Source: Iris pallida | Taxonomy: Eukaryota; Streptophyta; Magnoliopsida; Asparagales; Iridaceae | DNA length: 64,000 nucleotides | Direction of reading: 5' to 3' | Assembly (NCBI GenBank): GCA_029216955.1 | Contig: JANAVB010029819.1 | Location: 37,780,488-37,844,487 of the forward strand | In this document: piece by piece, positions 51,705-64,000 of the stretch | Position numbering within the stretch: the stretch's first letter is position 1 | Layout: every line of letters begins with the position of its first letter | Translations under genes and position numbers: made by a program | The notes under the pieces: generated by a model | Seen by the model: only the letters and a program-made list of their open reading frames with translations | What the model was told of the DNA's origin: nothing | Database searches by the model: none

Positions 51705-54700
51705 TGTAAAACCCGTAAAATTTTGATTTTTTAATTAAATATGTGTTTGTCAAATTATTATTATTATTAGTTAAATAGAAAATTATTTTTAAAATAAATA
51801 AACTTGGACTTTTGATTGCCTGGCCCAGTGCCGAACCCAATTCTGAGCCCGAATATATTTTAGATTAATTTTTAGAGTTACAAAATTTTAGTTACAATTT
51901 TTCCTAAAGAAAATGATATTTAAATCTTTAAACCCAATCCATTTTTTTAAGGTCCATTAACCTTTTACCTTAAGCCCATAAATCCAATAGCCCAACAGCA
52001 ATACCCTTACAAACCCATTATATAACTCTTTAGCCCAAACCCATTAAAGCATTTACTAAACCCATTTAATTCCTTTCTCATTCCATCTCTCTGTTAACTT
52101 TATATTTGAGAAACGAAGAGCTTTCAATTTTTTTCTCCGACCCGAGCTCTTCCAAACCGCCGTCGCCGCCATCACTCCAATGACCGCCGGCCTCCCCGAA
52201 CGGCCGCCCCTTCCTCTTCCGATAACCTCCGTTTCCCTCTACTATTTAAACCCCTCCACCATTCCCTCCTCCACCACCATCTTTTCCAAATTCTGTGCCC
52301 TAATCCAATTTTCCGGCGACCGAGCTCCTCCCGCCCTAGCCGGCTGACCCCTTTCCAGCGCCCCTCCCGACGTTTCCCCGGCGCCACCGTCGCCATTACC
52401 GGTCGACCCCGCGTGGCCGATCGCCCCTGTGCGCAGCTTTCCGACCGTGTACGGCTGCTGCCCGGCGAGTCCTTATTTTCGGCAAGTCCTCGTGTGGCCC
52501 CGTGAACCGCTCACCGTTCGATCCCGCTGTCCCGTTTCCATTTCCGAGATTATCCCGCGGCTCCCCGACCAACGGATATTGGGTGAATTCTGATAATCTC
52601 AGTAGTTCGTCCCTCCCGAGTCGATGATGATTTTGGTTCCCCGATCCCGTTGCGGGATTTGGTTTAGACGATTTTGATTTCGGAAATTTTTGAAGTCCTC
52701 TTTGGTTGTAAGTGTGTGCTGTGGTTGGTTTTGTTTTGTAGAAATTAAGTTCTGTTGGTTTTTGATCTTCTGTTAGTTTAGGAATTTCCGAACTATTATG
52801 TTTCTGTGGTTTTCGTTGGCTGTGGCTTCTCGGAAAGTCCGAGTTATGTTTCGAAAATATTCTGTAGATTGGTTTTGAGAAATTATGTTGGTTTGCTTCT
52901 GTGATATTTTCGGGTTTCTGAGTAACTTCGGTTTTTCGAGTACTGGAAACGTGCTGTGGATGTATATTTTCGGGTTCGATATTATTTTTAGGTTTTAATA
53001 TTATTGGTGGAAATAAATTCATGGGTTATTTCCCTGGTTGGGATATTATTTGTGTGTTGTTGGCACAAATTCCCAGCATTGGGTTGTCCAAAATACAGAG
53101 AGAATGCTGCTCAAATTTTCAGAAATATATTTTAAAAGGGTTTTCTATAAAATTTCTAAATTCTAAACTGGCTTTTTGTTGATTTGAATTCCGATTACTT
53201 TTCCAAGCGACGACCGTATCGGTCAATGGGCCCTTAGCGAAATGCAAACGAAACCGGCATTGTTCCGGACGTTGAGGTATTAGCTATTTGCAAACATGAC
53301 CTTTGGACCAAGTCTGAGACCCTTCCTTTATTATATATTTAATATTAATTATATTTTCTTAGAACGTGTTACTGGCCTAGAGTATTTTGGTGCAGGGCCT
53401 CGGCCTGCTGAATGGACCGCTTCCCGGCGTTCAGTTTACCATTCTTATTTTAATTCATTTATGTAAATAATTGTAAGGACATAAGCCCAGCTTTTTATCT
53501 TTATTTTCTATGGCCTGTAATAATGTAGTATAGTTTTTATTTCTTTTCTGGTTGTTGATTTGACGTAAACGCGTAAGATGTTAAATAAATATTTATTAAT
53601 ATCATTCTTCTCACAATAAATAACTAGGAAAATTACAAGTTTGTAATTTAACAAATTCACGTTTTTTCTCATTAAAAACCTAATTTTTATATATATTACA
53701 AAGTACAAAGTTTTGTCAAATAATCAGAAGATACGAATTTTTCTAATAAATATTAAATTGACTTTTCCTTCGTAAATTAATAACTCACATCGATAAACGT
53801 GTTCTGGTAGATTTTATAAATGACCTAAAACTTGACTAGGACCAAATTTTAGAGATTGTAACTAGCACACCTAGATATGGTTTCCTCATTTATGCTAAGT
53901 CGGGATTCTCAATATAGGATTTCGAGGACGAGTCTGATTTTCTTTCCGGAACCGACTCTTCAAACCCAGTCATAAACAAAGGCAAGTACGGTTGTGTTTA
54001 TTTTTCAATTTAGTTAATAATTGTAATATTGCAAGATTAAACCACATTGCTACACGAACTCTCTTCTAAAGTATTGATTGTTATTGATTGTGGGATTGGG
54101 AGAGTAATGTAGTGTATTATGACCAATACCCCTCATATTGCATATTGATTGTGCGAGCTTACCCCTCTTACACATGGGGATAAGCCGTATCGTATCACTA
54201 GGATACAATTGTACAACCCAAGCCGGTCATAAGCATGACATACTCAAATCAAATTGTTTTCAATTATGGAAAATTGTTGGAAAATATTGTTCAAGTATTT
54301 AAACTGTTTAAATTGCAAATTTCTAATTATTAGTTGAATTGTTAAATTTTTATAATTGTACTTTGCTCCTTTCCTGACTGCATCCCCCACCCCCAATAGG
54401 TTCCATTGATGAGGCAGAGCTATTGATTAATAGCTATTATGATCCGGTGCTCTACCCTGCAGTGCTTGCAGATTACCACTTGGAAGATGTTGATCCTAAG
54501 GTTGATGAGCCAACTTCCTAGATGATGATTTTCCTTTTAGTTTTGATGTTTAAATAAAAGACAATTTTCATTTTATCTGATGTATTAAATGAACCTTTTG
54601 TTGGACAAGTTTTAATATTCGAAGTTTAGATGTTGTGGCAAAATATATATTGTGTTGTTGTGATTACCTGCATTTGGATACAGCTTACTGTCGCCGTCTC

Positions 54701-54761
54701 ACAACGGTGCAGGCTGGGCCTGATCCGATTCGACCCAACAATTTGGGACCGGGTCGTGACA
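51705..54761 (+). repeat. B 3' LTR (3,057 bp)
   Basis: TGTAAAACCCG to GGGTCGTGACA, followed by target duplication atagc. It has an 8-bp insertion relative to the 5' LTR near 52350. Intron-like segment 52583-54399, mini-frame 54402-54521, hairpin 54688-54712. Confidence 0.93.
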
Positions 54762-57082
54762 ATAGCTCGGTACAGAGACCATAACCACGAGTACAATAAC
54801 CAAGTCCAAGTATCGAATCATGATCACGAGTCTAGACGGTCAGATATTTCGGTAGTCCTCCCCTAACCATGCTCTAAAACTATCCAGTCAAGTCACGTAT
54901 GTATCATGTACCAGTAACAAGTTAAGCGAGCTAGTACTACATGCTATCACGGAGTCCATAGCCACGAATAACTCATGTCAGACTCCGTATCATATCATCA
55001 TCATCCATCGTGTCCGTGTCCTATGGTATATCATGTCAATGAATGTGACATAATGCACACAATACCTAATGTCGATATACAGTAAATAAAATGACATCGG
55101 CACCCAAATACGAAGTGGACGATAAATACCGACCAATCCTATGTCATGACAATAATTAATGAGAATAATTCAACAATAAAAAAGGAAAAATGTAAACCGT
55201 AACATTGGCAAGGTACACTTGCCTGTAACATCTGTCAGTGTGTACGTATGACCAACTCCAACGTCCTCGCTACTCCCGCCAAGTCCACCTATATTAAATA
55301 ACCCATTATTAATCTCTCTCTAACGACTTACCATATATGAACTATAATAATATTTATACACCAAAGATAGTCATAATGTCTATACTACACAATATAACTT
55401 CTAAACTACCAAATATTCCTATAAATGTATTTTTACTAACATAATATATTAATTAAAATTTTAAAAAATATTTATAAATATTTTATATCATTATTTATTA
55501 TATTGGTAGAAAATCAAGTATACAAGTCCTAGGTTGATTCTACAATAATGTTCCTAAACTCGGTATACGATATGAGCCCCGAAACAAAAATATTTAAAAA
55601 TTATTAATTCTAAAAAATTATAGAAAACAGGTAATATTATATATTTATCATGAAAAAATTCACAAAAATTAATTTGGTGATGGTCTACGAATTTTCAAAT
55701 CAATTGGACACGTAGAACTCATGGATTTCGGTATTTCGATATTATGGTAAAATGTCCAGAGTTTTAATAAATAACAAACGAAGCCAAAACACTGCAAAAA
55801 TATATGCGTTGGAAATATTAGGAAGTCTAGTTTCTTAGAAAAAATATAGGAAAGGTCAAAGTGGCTTGAAAGTGGATGAAAATTAGCTTGCAACAGAACT
55901 GGTCTATTCTGGACACCTTTCCATAGAATGAACGCTCCGGTCAAATCGTATGGAACTGTGTAGGTGACCAATTGGACAAGAAAATAGACACAAAGATCTT
56001 TCCATTATCTTTTGTTTCATGAAAAGATGAGGTCAAGAAGTACACAAAAACCTAGATGCAAAACAACATACCTGTTGGAACGAATTCAGACTTGGATTCC
56101 GAACTTCGGTTGACTTGTAGGGCTATTTTGGTGTACTAGAGGGATTGTGAATATATGAGAGTTGATAGGATTATAAAGGGTCGTATTATTTTCACAACTA
56201 ATATTTATGGAGCATCACAAGAGGTCGGGAAGGGACCGAAATTGTTGTTACGCCACAATGTGCTATGGCTGAATTGGGCTGGGAGGGGATTTCGGTTTTT
56301 GCAACGTATGTGAGAGAAGATACAGTTTTTGAATGTTAAAATATAAAACTTTTGAGTTTTATATGTTAGGGTTTATTGGGATTTTGTTTGGGTTGATTTG
56401 GTTGCCTATTTGAAAAGATAGGCAAAGTTGTCTCTCCTAGGATTTAAATCGAGTCCAAAATAGGAAAGTTGTTATGAAGTTGGTTTAAATTAGATTTAAT
56501 TGATGTGGCCGCATATTAATCCACAAAAATCAATCTAAAATAGGTCTAATAGATTATGGCACCCTAGAATAGGCTCTAAAAATCTTATTTGGACTAGTTT
56601 TGGGTCGGTGGGATTTTTGTGATCGATTTGAGTCCAATATGTCTATAATTTCGACTTGTGTGCCATTTGAAAATAAATAGTACATCAAAACTCAATTGAG
56701 TGGGACACCATTGGTATGTGTGTAGTAAGCTCAAAATAAGTCAAAACCATATATTGGGTCAAAAAGTTCGGATCGGGTTTGGGCCTCAAATCGGAATTGG
56801 AAAAATATATCGTAATTAGGTAAAGAAATGACTATTTTGACCCCAAAGTTGTACAAAAAATATGTAGTATAAGAGAACATATTTGAGTGGGATATAATAT
56901 ACCAAAATGAAGGTGGACTTTTCTAGAACACGAATATGAAATTTATTTCGAGAAATTGGTCAATGTTGTGCTTCAAAGTTCAAAGCTACGACAAAGTGCT
57001 TATATAGCCATAATTCAAAATAAAATATAGTTTATTAAATATATAAATAAATTAAAATTTCCAAAAAATCAGGGTGCTTACA
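54762..57082 (-). other. Right segment of solo LTR X
   Basis: AT-rich, non-coding. On the minus strand it is the start of the LTR (TGTAAGCACCC at 57082). A TTTATAATCC promoter-like motif lies on the minus strand near 56175. Confidence 0.75.
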
Positions 57083-58160
57083 CCTGGCTTAGGAAGAAAC
57101 CTACATCAGTCTCACAAGTAACAGACAAGATGAATTATGTTCTTTTTGGTCCAAATGATGTCCAGGTTCTTACAAACTTGAAAAATCTTGTTGCTGATGT
57201 CCTTTTTACATGCAAAGAAATGAGGCTTTATATGTTTTATCTGCAGGATAAGCATGTTGAAAATATAAGTAAAAATAACATGCCTCACTTTGGAATGCTC
57301 GACTTGGTCACATTGGTTATCAATTATTGACGCAGATTTCTATCAAGCACTTACTTGAAGGTGTTCCAATTTTTAAGGTAGTACATCAAGATGTAATATG
57401 ATCAGGATGTCAGTTTGGTAAGCCTCATCGTCTTCATTTTTAGCAATCTATGAATCGTGCATCCTTGATGTTCTAACTGGTACATTCAGATCTCATAGGA
57501 CCAACGAGAACACCAAACTACAGTGGTTGTCACTATATGATGATTATTGTTGATGACTTCTTTCGTTATAGCTGGGTGTATTTTATGGAAACAAGATTGA
57601 AGCTCTCTCATACTTCATGAAGTTCAAGTCGATCGTAGAGAAAGATTTTGGGTGTGAGATAAAGTGTCTGCGTACTGATAATTGGGAAGAATATTTATCT
57701 CATGCTTTTTTTCAATATTGTAAAGAGCATGGTATTCAACGTCAAATGACATGTCCAAATACCCCACAACAAAATGAAATTGCTGAGCGCAAGTTGGCAC
57801 ATCTGGCATTAATGATCTTATCTTGGTTGCATGACAAGAACCTTCCATGTGAATTGTGGGTTGCTGTTACGCACTATTCGTGTCATACGATCAATCGATT
57901 GCCTCCATGTCCAGGTACCTCAAAATATCTTTTTGAGATATTATATAATATTAAGCATGATGGGAATTATTTTAGAATTTTTGGTTCCCTCTATAAGGTT
58001 CATGTACCTAAGCATAGTCATACTAAACTAGACCCCAAAGCTAGAAAATGTGTCTCTATTGGCTATGGCACACACTAAAAAGGTTGGAGGTGTATGGACC
58101 CAATTACTAAGAAATCTATTCTCTCTCGAGATGTCGTATTCGATATGATATTGACCTAAC
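57083..58160 (+). pseudogene. H pre-integrase and integrase, decayed
   Basis: Resumes after X with TSVSQVTDKMNYVLFGPNDVQVL, a degraded GAG-pre-integrase zinc region (57280-57420), then integrase core: IVDDFFRYSWVYFME (about 57545), KCLRTDNWEEYLSHAFF, CPNTPQQNEIAERKL (third acidic residue present) and LWVAVTHYSCHTINRLP (57617-58078). Asp and Glu catalytic positions are partly kept. Multiple stops and frameshifts between 57330 and 57617. Confidence 0.85.
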
Positions 58161-58329
58161 TCTAGTGATCAGAACATCAAAAACTCATAATCTATGTAAC
58201 TAGAAAAGTCTATTTTTGATTTATTCGAAGGTGAAGATGGCGTCCACGAAAGGCCGGGTCAAGATTCTTCTTCCGAAGAACATAATTCAGCAAAATATTC
58301 AGTAAGAAGTGACTATGATGTTCAACTCA

Positions 58330-59867
58330 ATGCTTGCACTATAACATATAGTTTCTTAGTAGGACATGTATGTGGCAATGAGCCAAAGAACTTCTCTGAA
58401 GCTGAAGGTGTTTCTAATTGGGAAACTGCTATGCAAGAAGAAATCTCAGTTCTGAATAAAAATGACACATGGGAGTTGGTACCGAAGTCAAAGGATGCTA
58501 AGCTCATTACTTGCAAATAGGTATACAAGTTGAAAAAGAAGGCAGGTGGAAGTGTTGATAGATATAAATCTCGTCATGTGGCCCAAGGTTCTCAATAATA
58601 TGGACTGGATTACGATGATACGTTCAGTCCAGTTGCTAAGATGGTTACTATTCAGGTTGTTATTTTTTTGGATGCATGCAAAGGCCGATCTCTTTCGTAA
58701 CTTAACATAAAATATGTATTTCTTTACAAAGATTTGGATTGTGATATATTCATGGAACCACCACAGGGGTTCGTCTTAAATGAGCTTCCTAATCATGATT
58801 GTCATCTCAAGAAGGCGTTGTATGGTCTAAAACAAGCTCTGCGTGCTTGGTATGGTAAGATCGCACAATTTCTAACATTTTGTGGCTTCCATCTCTCAAG
58901 TTCAGATTCCAATCTCTCATCAAAGTTCAGTCCTTTAGGTACACGATACTTACCGGGATTATAATAATGAAATCAAATATATTCAAGATTAGTTATCTGT
59001 TTGCTTTGAAATGAAAAATATGGGTGAAGCTCAACATTTTCTTCGTTTAGAAGTAGACCAAATTGATGGATACTTTATTTCCCAAGAAAGTTATGCACAT
59101 AGTCTACTGATTCAGTTTGGTATGTAGACTTCAACTCCAATATCAACACCTATGGAACCACGTTTAAAGCTCAGGAAAAAGAAAGGAGAATTATTAGAAG
59201 ACGCAACTCCCTTTCGCCAACTTGTTGGTAGCTTATTTTATTTAGTTATTACTAGACGTGATCTTGCTTACTATGTAGGTATCATCTTTCAATTTATGCA
59301 GAAACCATGTATGGGTCATTTTCTTATCGCTAACCGCATTCTTCGATATGTAAAAGGGACTTTGGGTTATGGGTTGATGTACAAGAAGCATGCTAGTTTT
59401 TCTGTCTGACTTTACTGATACCGACTGGGCCGATGATGTGAATGACATGCGATCAACCATAGGATTCTGTTTTTCTATATGTTCAGTTGTTGTTTCTTTG
59501 TGTAGTAAAAAGCAAAGCACGGCTGCTCTTTTGAGTATAGTGGCAGAGTACATGGCAAATACTATGGCAAGAAAGGAGTGTATTTGGCTTAAAAGGCTCA
59601 TTGGCAAATTGATTCTATACTTGATTATACGATTCCCATCAAATGTGAGAACGAAAGTACTATCAAACTTGCTGAGAATCCAGTGTTTCATGCCCTTACA
59701 AAGCACATTGAAACCCATCATTACTTCGTTGGAGAAAAGATGTTAAATAAAGAAATAGAGCTTCAGAAACTACGTTTCTATGACCAAGTTGTCGACATCT
59801 TTACCAAACGCTAAGGAAATTTGGAAAGTTTTACAGTACGCTTGGTTTTTCTGATCGTATGTCTGCA
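58330..59867 (+). pseudogene. H RT and RNase H, decayed
   Basis: RT begins EPKNFSEAEGVSNWETAMQE and KNDTWELVPK; then DRYKSRHVAQGSQ, FSPVAKMVTIQ, EPPQGFVLNELP and KKALYGLKQALRAWYGKI (58734-58964). The YVDD motif is destroyed near 58920. RNase H: MGEAQHFLRLEVDQ, FRQLVGSLFYLVITRRDLAY, RILRYVKGTLGYGL (59152-59409), then frameshift to TDWADDVNDMRSTIGF (59390-59746). The final ADIFTKP-type motif is seen at about 59800, just before S enters. Confidence 0.88.
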
Positions 59868-59872
59868 CTAAA

Positions 59873-60955
59873 TGTATGACCGTTGAGCACCGCTAGAGGA
59901 AAAGGGGGATGAATAGAGTGTGTGCATGTGCAGCAAAAAATATCACCAATTAAAAATTCATAACTCTATATACTATGGAAGGTAAAAGCAAATGATATGA
60001 CAGTAAATAATTTACACTAAAGTAAGAGTCAAGAAGATCAAACTCAGTGACACAGGAATATATACTGGTTTTCCTCTGAGAGGACTAGTCCAGTCTCGAG
60101 TACTCTTGTTCGATATTAATCCACTATGGCACAAGCTAATTGAAAGCTTGCAGTCTCTTACAACACCGTGCTTGGTGACGAGCGCACAAGCGACTCCAGA
60201 GGGCAACTTGAAAACTGGAACATTTTTTGAATGCAGCCTCCGATACAACTCTTCAATATCGAACTCTAGATTAAACAGAAATTGTACTGGCTTGGCTAAG
60301 AGTAGTATATGCTTGATTTGAAAGTGTATCTCGTAGAAAACACTTAGGAATGAATAGAAAAGAGAAGATTGAATGAATGAGTGATTTAGAAATATGAAAG
60401 TTTTTTCTCTATTTATATGTTTTTGTAGACCGAATTCGGACAGAGTTCGGACAGAGTCAGATACATAAATCTTGCATTCTAACGTTGTATACAGATAAGG
60501 GAATACAAAATCAAATTTGAAACTGACTCGAGCTGAAATTGGGCCGAGTTCTAGCCAAGTTCTGCCAGGGTCAGGACAGAATAGTTTGGGCCAATTTTGG
60601 TTGGGTTTTGGGCTTTTTAGTATGTGGACTTTTTGGATACGTATTTTTTGATAGGTAGGCTATAATTTTTTTGGACTGAGAAAATCTAAGCTAGTACCGA
60701 TCCTGATTAATCTTACATATTCTTCTTAGGCTAAATAAAAATAAAATTATAGAAAAATATGAAAAATACTTGATCTTGATTCCAGTGCTTTGGGTTCTTG
60801 ATGACGACGCGATATTTGTACTTTGTTGCAGTAGGATGCAGATATTCTTCTGACTTGAAACCTAAAAATCTGTAGCAGTATATACATTTTGCGTATCGAC
60901 CAAAATTGACGTTGATTATCAAAATCAGGTGTGATCATTAACTAATGGGCCAACA
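59873..60955 (-). repeat. S 3' LTR (1,083 bp, minus strand)
   Basis: On the minus strand TGTTGGCCCATTAG (60955 leftward) to CAACGGTCATACA. It contains TTCATCCCCCTTTTCCTCTA near its end, similar to the CACCCCCCTCTA block common in Sirevirus LTRs. Confidence 0.8.
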
Positions 60956-60974
60956 ATCTCCCCAATTTTGATAA
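60956..60974 (-). promoter_or_regulatory. S polypurine tract
   Basis: On the minus strand ATCAAAATTGGGGAGAT directly before the LTR. Confidence 0.8.
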
Positions 60975-61395
60975 TTGACAAATATTGAGTATATACCAAA
61001 ATATAATAAATAATATAACTTTGAAATATATACCTGACTTGTTCAGAATCGAAATTTTTTTTGGTATATGCTATTTCTCTCCCTTTGTCATGTACTCAAA
61101 ATATGGCTCCCAGCAATTTGTGAATCCAACAAAAAAATAAGTAATACCAAATATGATATGAACTAACAAGTCATCTCAAGTATATGATCGAGAATATCAT
61201 TTGTAGCAGTAATAAAAACATGAGCAGTAGATAAAAAACAACTAATATAGCAGATAAAAAGTCACTACAATTGAATTCCAAAGTGCATAAAATAAAATAT
61301 CACTACAGTAGTCCAAAATACAAAAAATAAAGTGTCACTACATCATCATCAACCACCAGACAAATCCAAAAAAATACTAGACCAAAGCATCATCA
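60975..61395 (-). other. S 3' untranslated region
   Basis: AT-rich with no reading frame; TCACTAC-containing A-rich repeats around 61260-61345. Confidence 0.5.
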
Positions 61396-61890
61396 TCAGA
61401 TATCGGCACCACCAGTAGGATCAACAGGAGGCTGTGGACCAAAGTAGGCTGTCGTCAGATCAAAATAAGCATACGATGGAGCATCACCAAGTCACAGTCC
61501 ATCAAAATCAGGAAGACAGATGATGGTCGTCGGGACAGTAGGATAATGAGCTATCGTTCATTGGATGTCTTCTATCACATTTCTCAAGACCTGAGCTTGA
61601 AAAATATGGCAAAACTCAGCATCACCAAAGTGAGCTAGATAGGCTTGATGTTGCTGTCCCTAGAAAGCGATAAAAGTATCGAACCCTTGATAGAGCTCAT
61701 CAATGGTATGACCCGGAGCTGCAGGGGTTAGAGCGTCTGCTGGGGCTGCATCTGGGTTAAATGTAGGGGCCGGATCCCAGTTAGCGGTAGTCCGAAGACA
61801 CTTAGCACCATGTCGCTTAGGTTTTTATGCCTTTTTTACAAAAGGATCCTTTCGACTTGTACCCAAAATAACTTCAATTAATAAATCAAT
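61396..61890 (-). pseudogene. S third frame downstream of pol, decayed
   Basis: On the minus strand one phase stays protein-like for about 160 codons: LGTSRKDPFVKKA near 61860, then NWDPAPTFNPDAAPADALTP, HTIDELYQGFDTFIAF, HQAYLAHFGDAEFCHIFQAQ and ending in PVDPTGGADI with TGA 61396-61398. Four internal stops break it. It is not copia gag or pol. Sireviruses may carry an env-like gene at this place, so this could be a remnant of one; I see no signal peptide or membrane segment in what remains. Identity uncertain. Confidence 0.55.
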
Positions 61891-61927
61891 GAATATAAAA
61901 TTTTAAGTATTTTTTAATCATAACACA

Positions 61928-64000
61928 TTATGACTCTGAAAATTCAAGTATGTCGAACTCTCGATGCAGATAGTTGAAACGATCTTTAGCTAGTAGTTTT
62001 ATGAATATGTCTGCCAGTTGATGATCTGTGTCAATAAATATTAAGCAGATATCTCCGTGTTGTTGATGATCACGCAAAAAGTGGTAACATATTTTTATGT
62101 GCTTTGTGCATGAGTAACATACTGGGTTCTTGGTCAGATTAATGGTGCTAGTGTTATCACAATAAATAAGAATCTTAGTGAAGTATAGATTATAGTCTTC
62201 TAGGGTTTGCTTCATCCATAAAATTTGAGCACAGCAACGTCCTACAACGATGTACTCAGCCTCAGTTGTTGATAACGCTACAGAGTTTTGTTTTGTTACT
62301 AAACCAAGAGACTAAAGCTTTTTTTAGGAAATAACACGTACAATTGGTACTTTTACGGTCTACTTTGTATCCAGCAAAATCAGCACTGGAGTAACCCATT
62401 AGGTCAAACAATGTGGTTTTTGGATACCATAAGCCGACTGTAGAAGTTCCTTTAAGGTATCGAAAGATACACTTAACAGCGCATAAGTGTGATTCCTTAG
62501 GATTAGTTTGATATCGTGCACAGATGTAAATACTAAACATGATATCAGGACGACTAGCAGTTAAGAGCATCATTAGTAAGGCCCATCACACATTCTAGAT
62601 TCTAGATTCAAAATATAGGAGCTCATTTAAAGAATAGTAAGTCTCATCCTTCGTTTCAGTTTCTAGATTTTGAGTTCCATCCCTTCCATGTGAGCTATAG
62701 GTTGAGCCTCTCAATTTCTACATTCTAGATTGTAGGAACTCATTTCGTAGAATAGTAAGTCCCAATTAAAGCCTAATTTGCTAGATTCTAGATTTTATAT
62801 TATTTTTTTCTACATTAATTTTTGACCACACAATTTTTGGGACCGGAGCTCACTTTATCATTTCCTACTATCCTCATACAAACCCAACCCATTTTATATT
62901 ACTTTTTTTTAAATTTTGGGCTCCAAATTGCATTGGAGAGTCCCAATTATTAATGATGCTCTAAATAAAGTAAACTACCAATCTTACCTCGATACGCTGG
63001 TCGACTGGTTTGTCAATTTCATCATTATCAAGTCTTGTTGATGCTGCCATTGGCATGCTGATAGGCCTTACGTTGTCGAAGTCATACTTATGTAGTAAAT
63101 CCTTCGTGTACTTGGCTTGATTGATGAAGGTTCCCTGTGAATGTTGTTTGATCTAGAGTCCTAGGAAGTAGTTGAGCTCTCCCATCATACTCATTTCAAA
63201 TTCATTCTGCATGCACTTAGCAAAATATTGACAAAGTTTTTCGTTAGTAGAATCAAAAATAATATCATCAACGTAAATTTGCACAAGTAAAATACTGTCA
63301 ACTGAAGATTTGATCAACAAGGTTGTATCAACTCTTCCTTTTAAAAAACTATTTTCAAGTAAGAAAGTACTTAGGCGTTCATACCAAGCACACGGTGCTT
63401 GTTTGAGTTCGTAAAGCGCTTTTCTAAGCATGAAAATGAGATCAAGTTTTTGAAAATTTTCAAATCCAGGGGATTGCTTCACAAAAATCTCTTCCTTTAA
63501 AAATATATTAAAAAATCCACTGTTCACATCCATTTGAATTTTTTTTAAATATAAAAATATGCAAATGCAAAAAACATACGAATGGACTCTAGTCTAGCAA
63601 TAGAAGCATATATCTCATCATAATCAATTTTTTCTTCTTGATTATAATCTTGTGCATGTAGACGTGCTTTATTGCGTAGAACATGTCCATTCTCACTCAG
63701 TTTATTTTGGAACACCCATTTGGTACCAATTATAAATTGACCAATAGGCTTAAGAACGAGTTTCCAAACTTGATTTCTCTCAAATTGATTTAGTTTCTCT
63801 TGTATGGCATCAATCCAAAACTCGTCAGAAGAAGCATATGTTACAGACTTAGGTTCTACTTGAGAAATGAAAGCTACATTTGCTGCTATATCTCTAGTAG
63901 AAGAATGCGTACCTACTCATTTAGATACATCACCTATTACAAGTGTCTTTGGATGGTCTGACATGAATTGTATCTTTTTCGGCAGACTCTCCAGATAACT
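61928..64000 (-). pseudogene. S pol: RT and RNase H, decayed, interrupted by a MITE
   Basis: Read right to left: an EFWIDAIQEKLNQFERNQVW linker (about 63800), GTKWVFQNKLSENGHV, YNQEEKIDYDEIYA, KKFKWM (63540), KALYELKQAPCAWYERL and catalytic IYVDDIIFDSTN (63153-63533), then GSLLYL, where the MITE sits, followed by TASRPDIMFSIYICARYQTN and YLKGTSTVGLWYPK (62262-62573). RNase H continues after a frameshift as TEAEYIVVGRCCAQILW and CDNTSTINLTKN, ending near 61928. The upstream half of the element lies outside the window. Confidence 0.9.
62565..62961. mobile_element. Tourist-like MITE (397 bp) inside S reverse transcriptase
   Basis: Terminal inverted repeats GAGCATCATTAGTAA and, at the right end read inward, GAGCATCATTAATAA. 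Perfect 3-bp duplication taa at 62562-62564 and 62962-62964, the PIF/Harbinger (TWA) type. Removing it and one taa rejoins the RT frame exactly. No coding capacity. Contains several TTCTAGATT repeats. Confidence 0.92.

Larger units (their letters stand above)
59873..64000 (-). mobile_element. Element S: Sirevirus-type Ty1/copia, 3' part, runs off the right edge
   Basis: Minus-strand order is RT, RNase H, a third frame, polypurine tract, 3' LTR. The LTR (59873-60955), the AAAATTGGGGAGAT tract and RT motif YVDDIIFDSTN are Sirevirus-like. S was inserted into the last codons of H; ctaaa (59868-59872) would be its left duplication, the right one being outside the window. Confidence 0.85.

Noticed and set aside
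52396..53022. 208-codon minus-strand frame in the B 3' LTR
   Set aside because: Shorter, different limits in the 5' LTR; no domain; overlaps the intron-like segment.

Overview
This window is gene-poor plant DNA built almost entirely of transposable elements inserted into one another. I see no host protein-coding gene, tRNA, rRNA or CRISPR array. The organism is a flowering plant, inferred from a Sirevirus-type Ty1/copia element, a chromodomain Ty3/gypsy element, CACTA elements with plant-type transposase remnants and a Tourist-like MITE. I cannot name the species. The pattern suggests methylated heterochromatin, perhaps pericentromeric.

Elements carry letters used in all entries. Left part: a CACTA transposon (1-4394, entering from the left) sits inside the 5' LTR of F, a large non-coding LTR element (4395-14147; LTRs about 4.1 kb). 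F abuts G, a minus-strand Ty1/copia relic (about 14148-17596).

Right part is one nest. H, a decayed Ty1/copia (LTR 17597-17948), lies inside G. X, a minus-strand solo LTR (19261-57082, 2,895 bp net), splits H between protease and integrase. X contains two full-length elements with perfect 5-bp target duplications: A, a young Ty1/copia (19610-26414, TSD ctatc), and B, a chromovirus-type Ty3/gypsy (26650-54761, TSD atagc). B contains C, a minus-strand solo LTR in gag (30515-33538), and D, a non-coding LTR element between RNase H and integrase (36271-50314). D contains E, a 2,733-bp CACTA element (41978-44710, TSD act). H ends where S, a minus-strand Sirevirus, enters (59873 to the right edge); S carries a 397-bp MITE (62565-62961, TSD taa).

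Only A, B, H, G and S ever encoded proteins. A is nearly intact, with two in-frame stops and an altered zinc knuckle. B, H, G and S are decayed more heavily. F and D have no gag-pol, yet share with B the sequence just inside the 5' LTR, an inverted repeat beside the polypurine tract and a hairpin near the LTR end; they look like passengers of a B-like element.

The less expected signals are: an intron-like architecture inside the LTRs of B, C and D (3' end also in F); a three-fold hairpin array with paired base changes in A's 3' non-coding region; and a shared non-canonical primer-site candidate in B, D and F. All of this was read by eye; no alignment or folding software was run.
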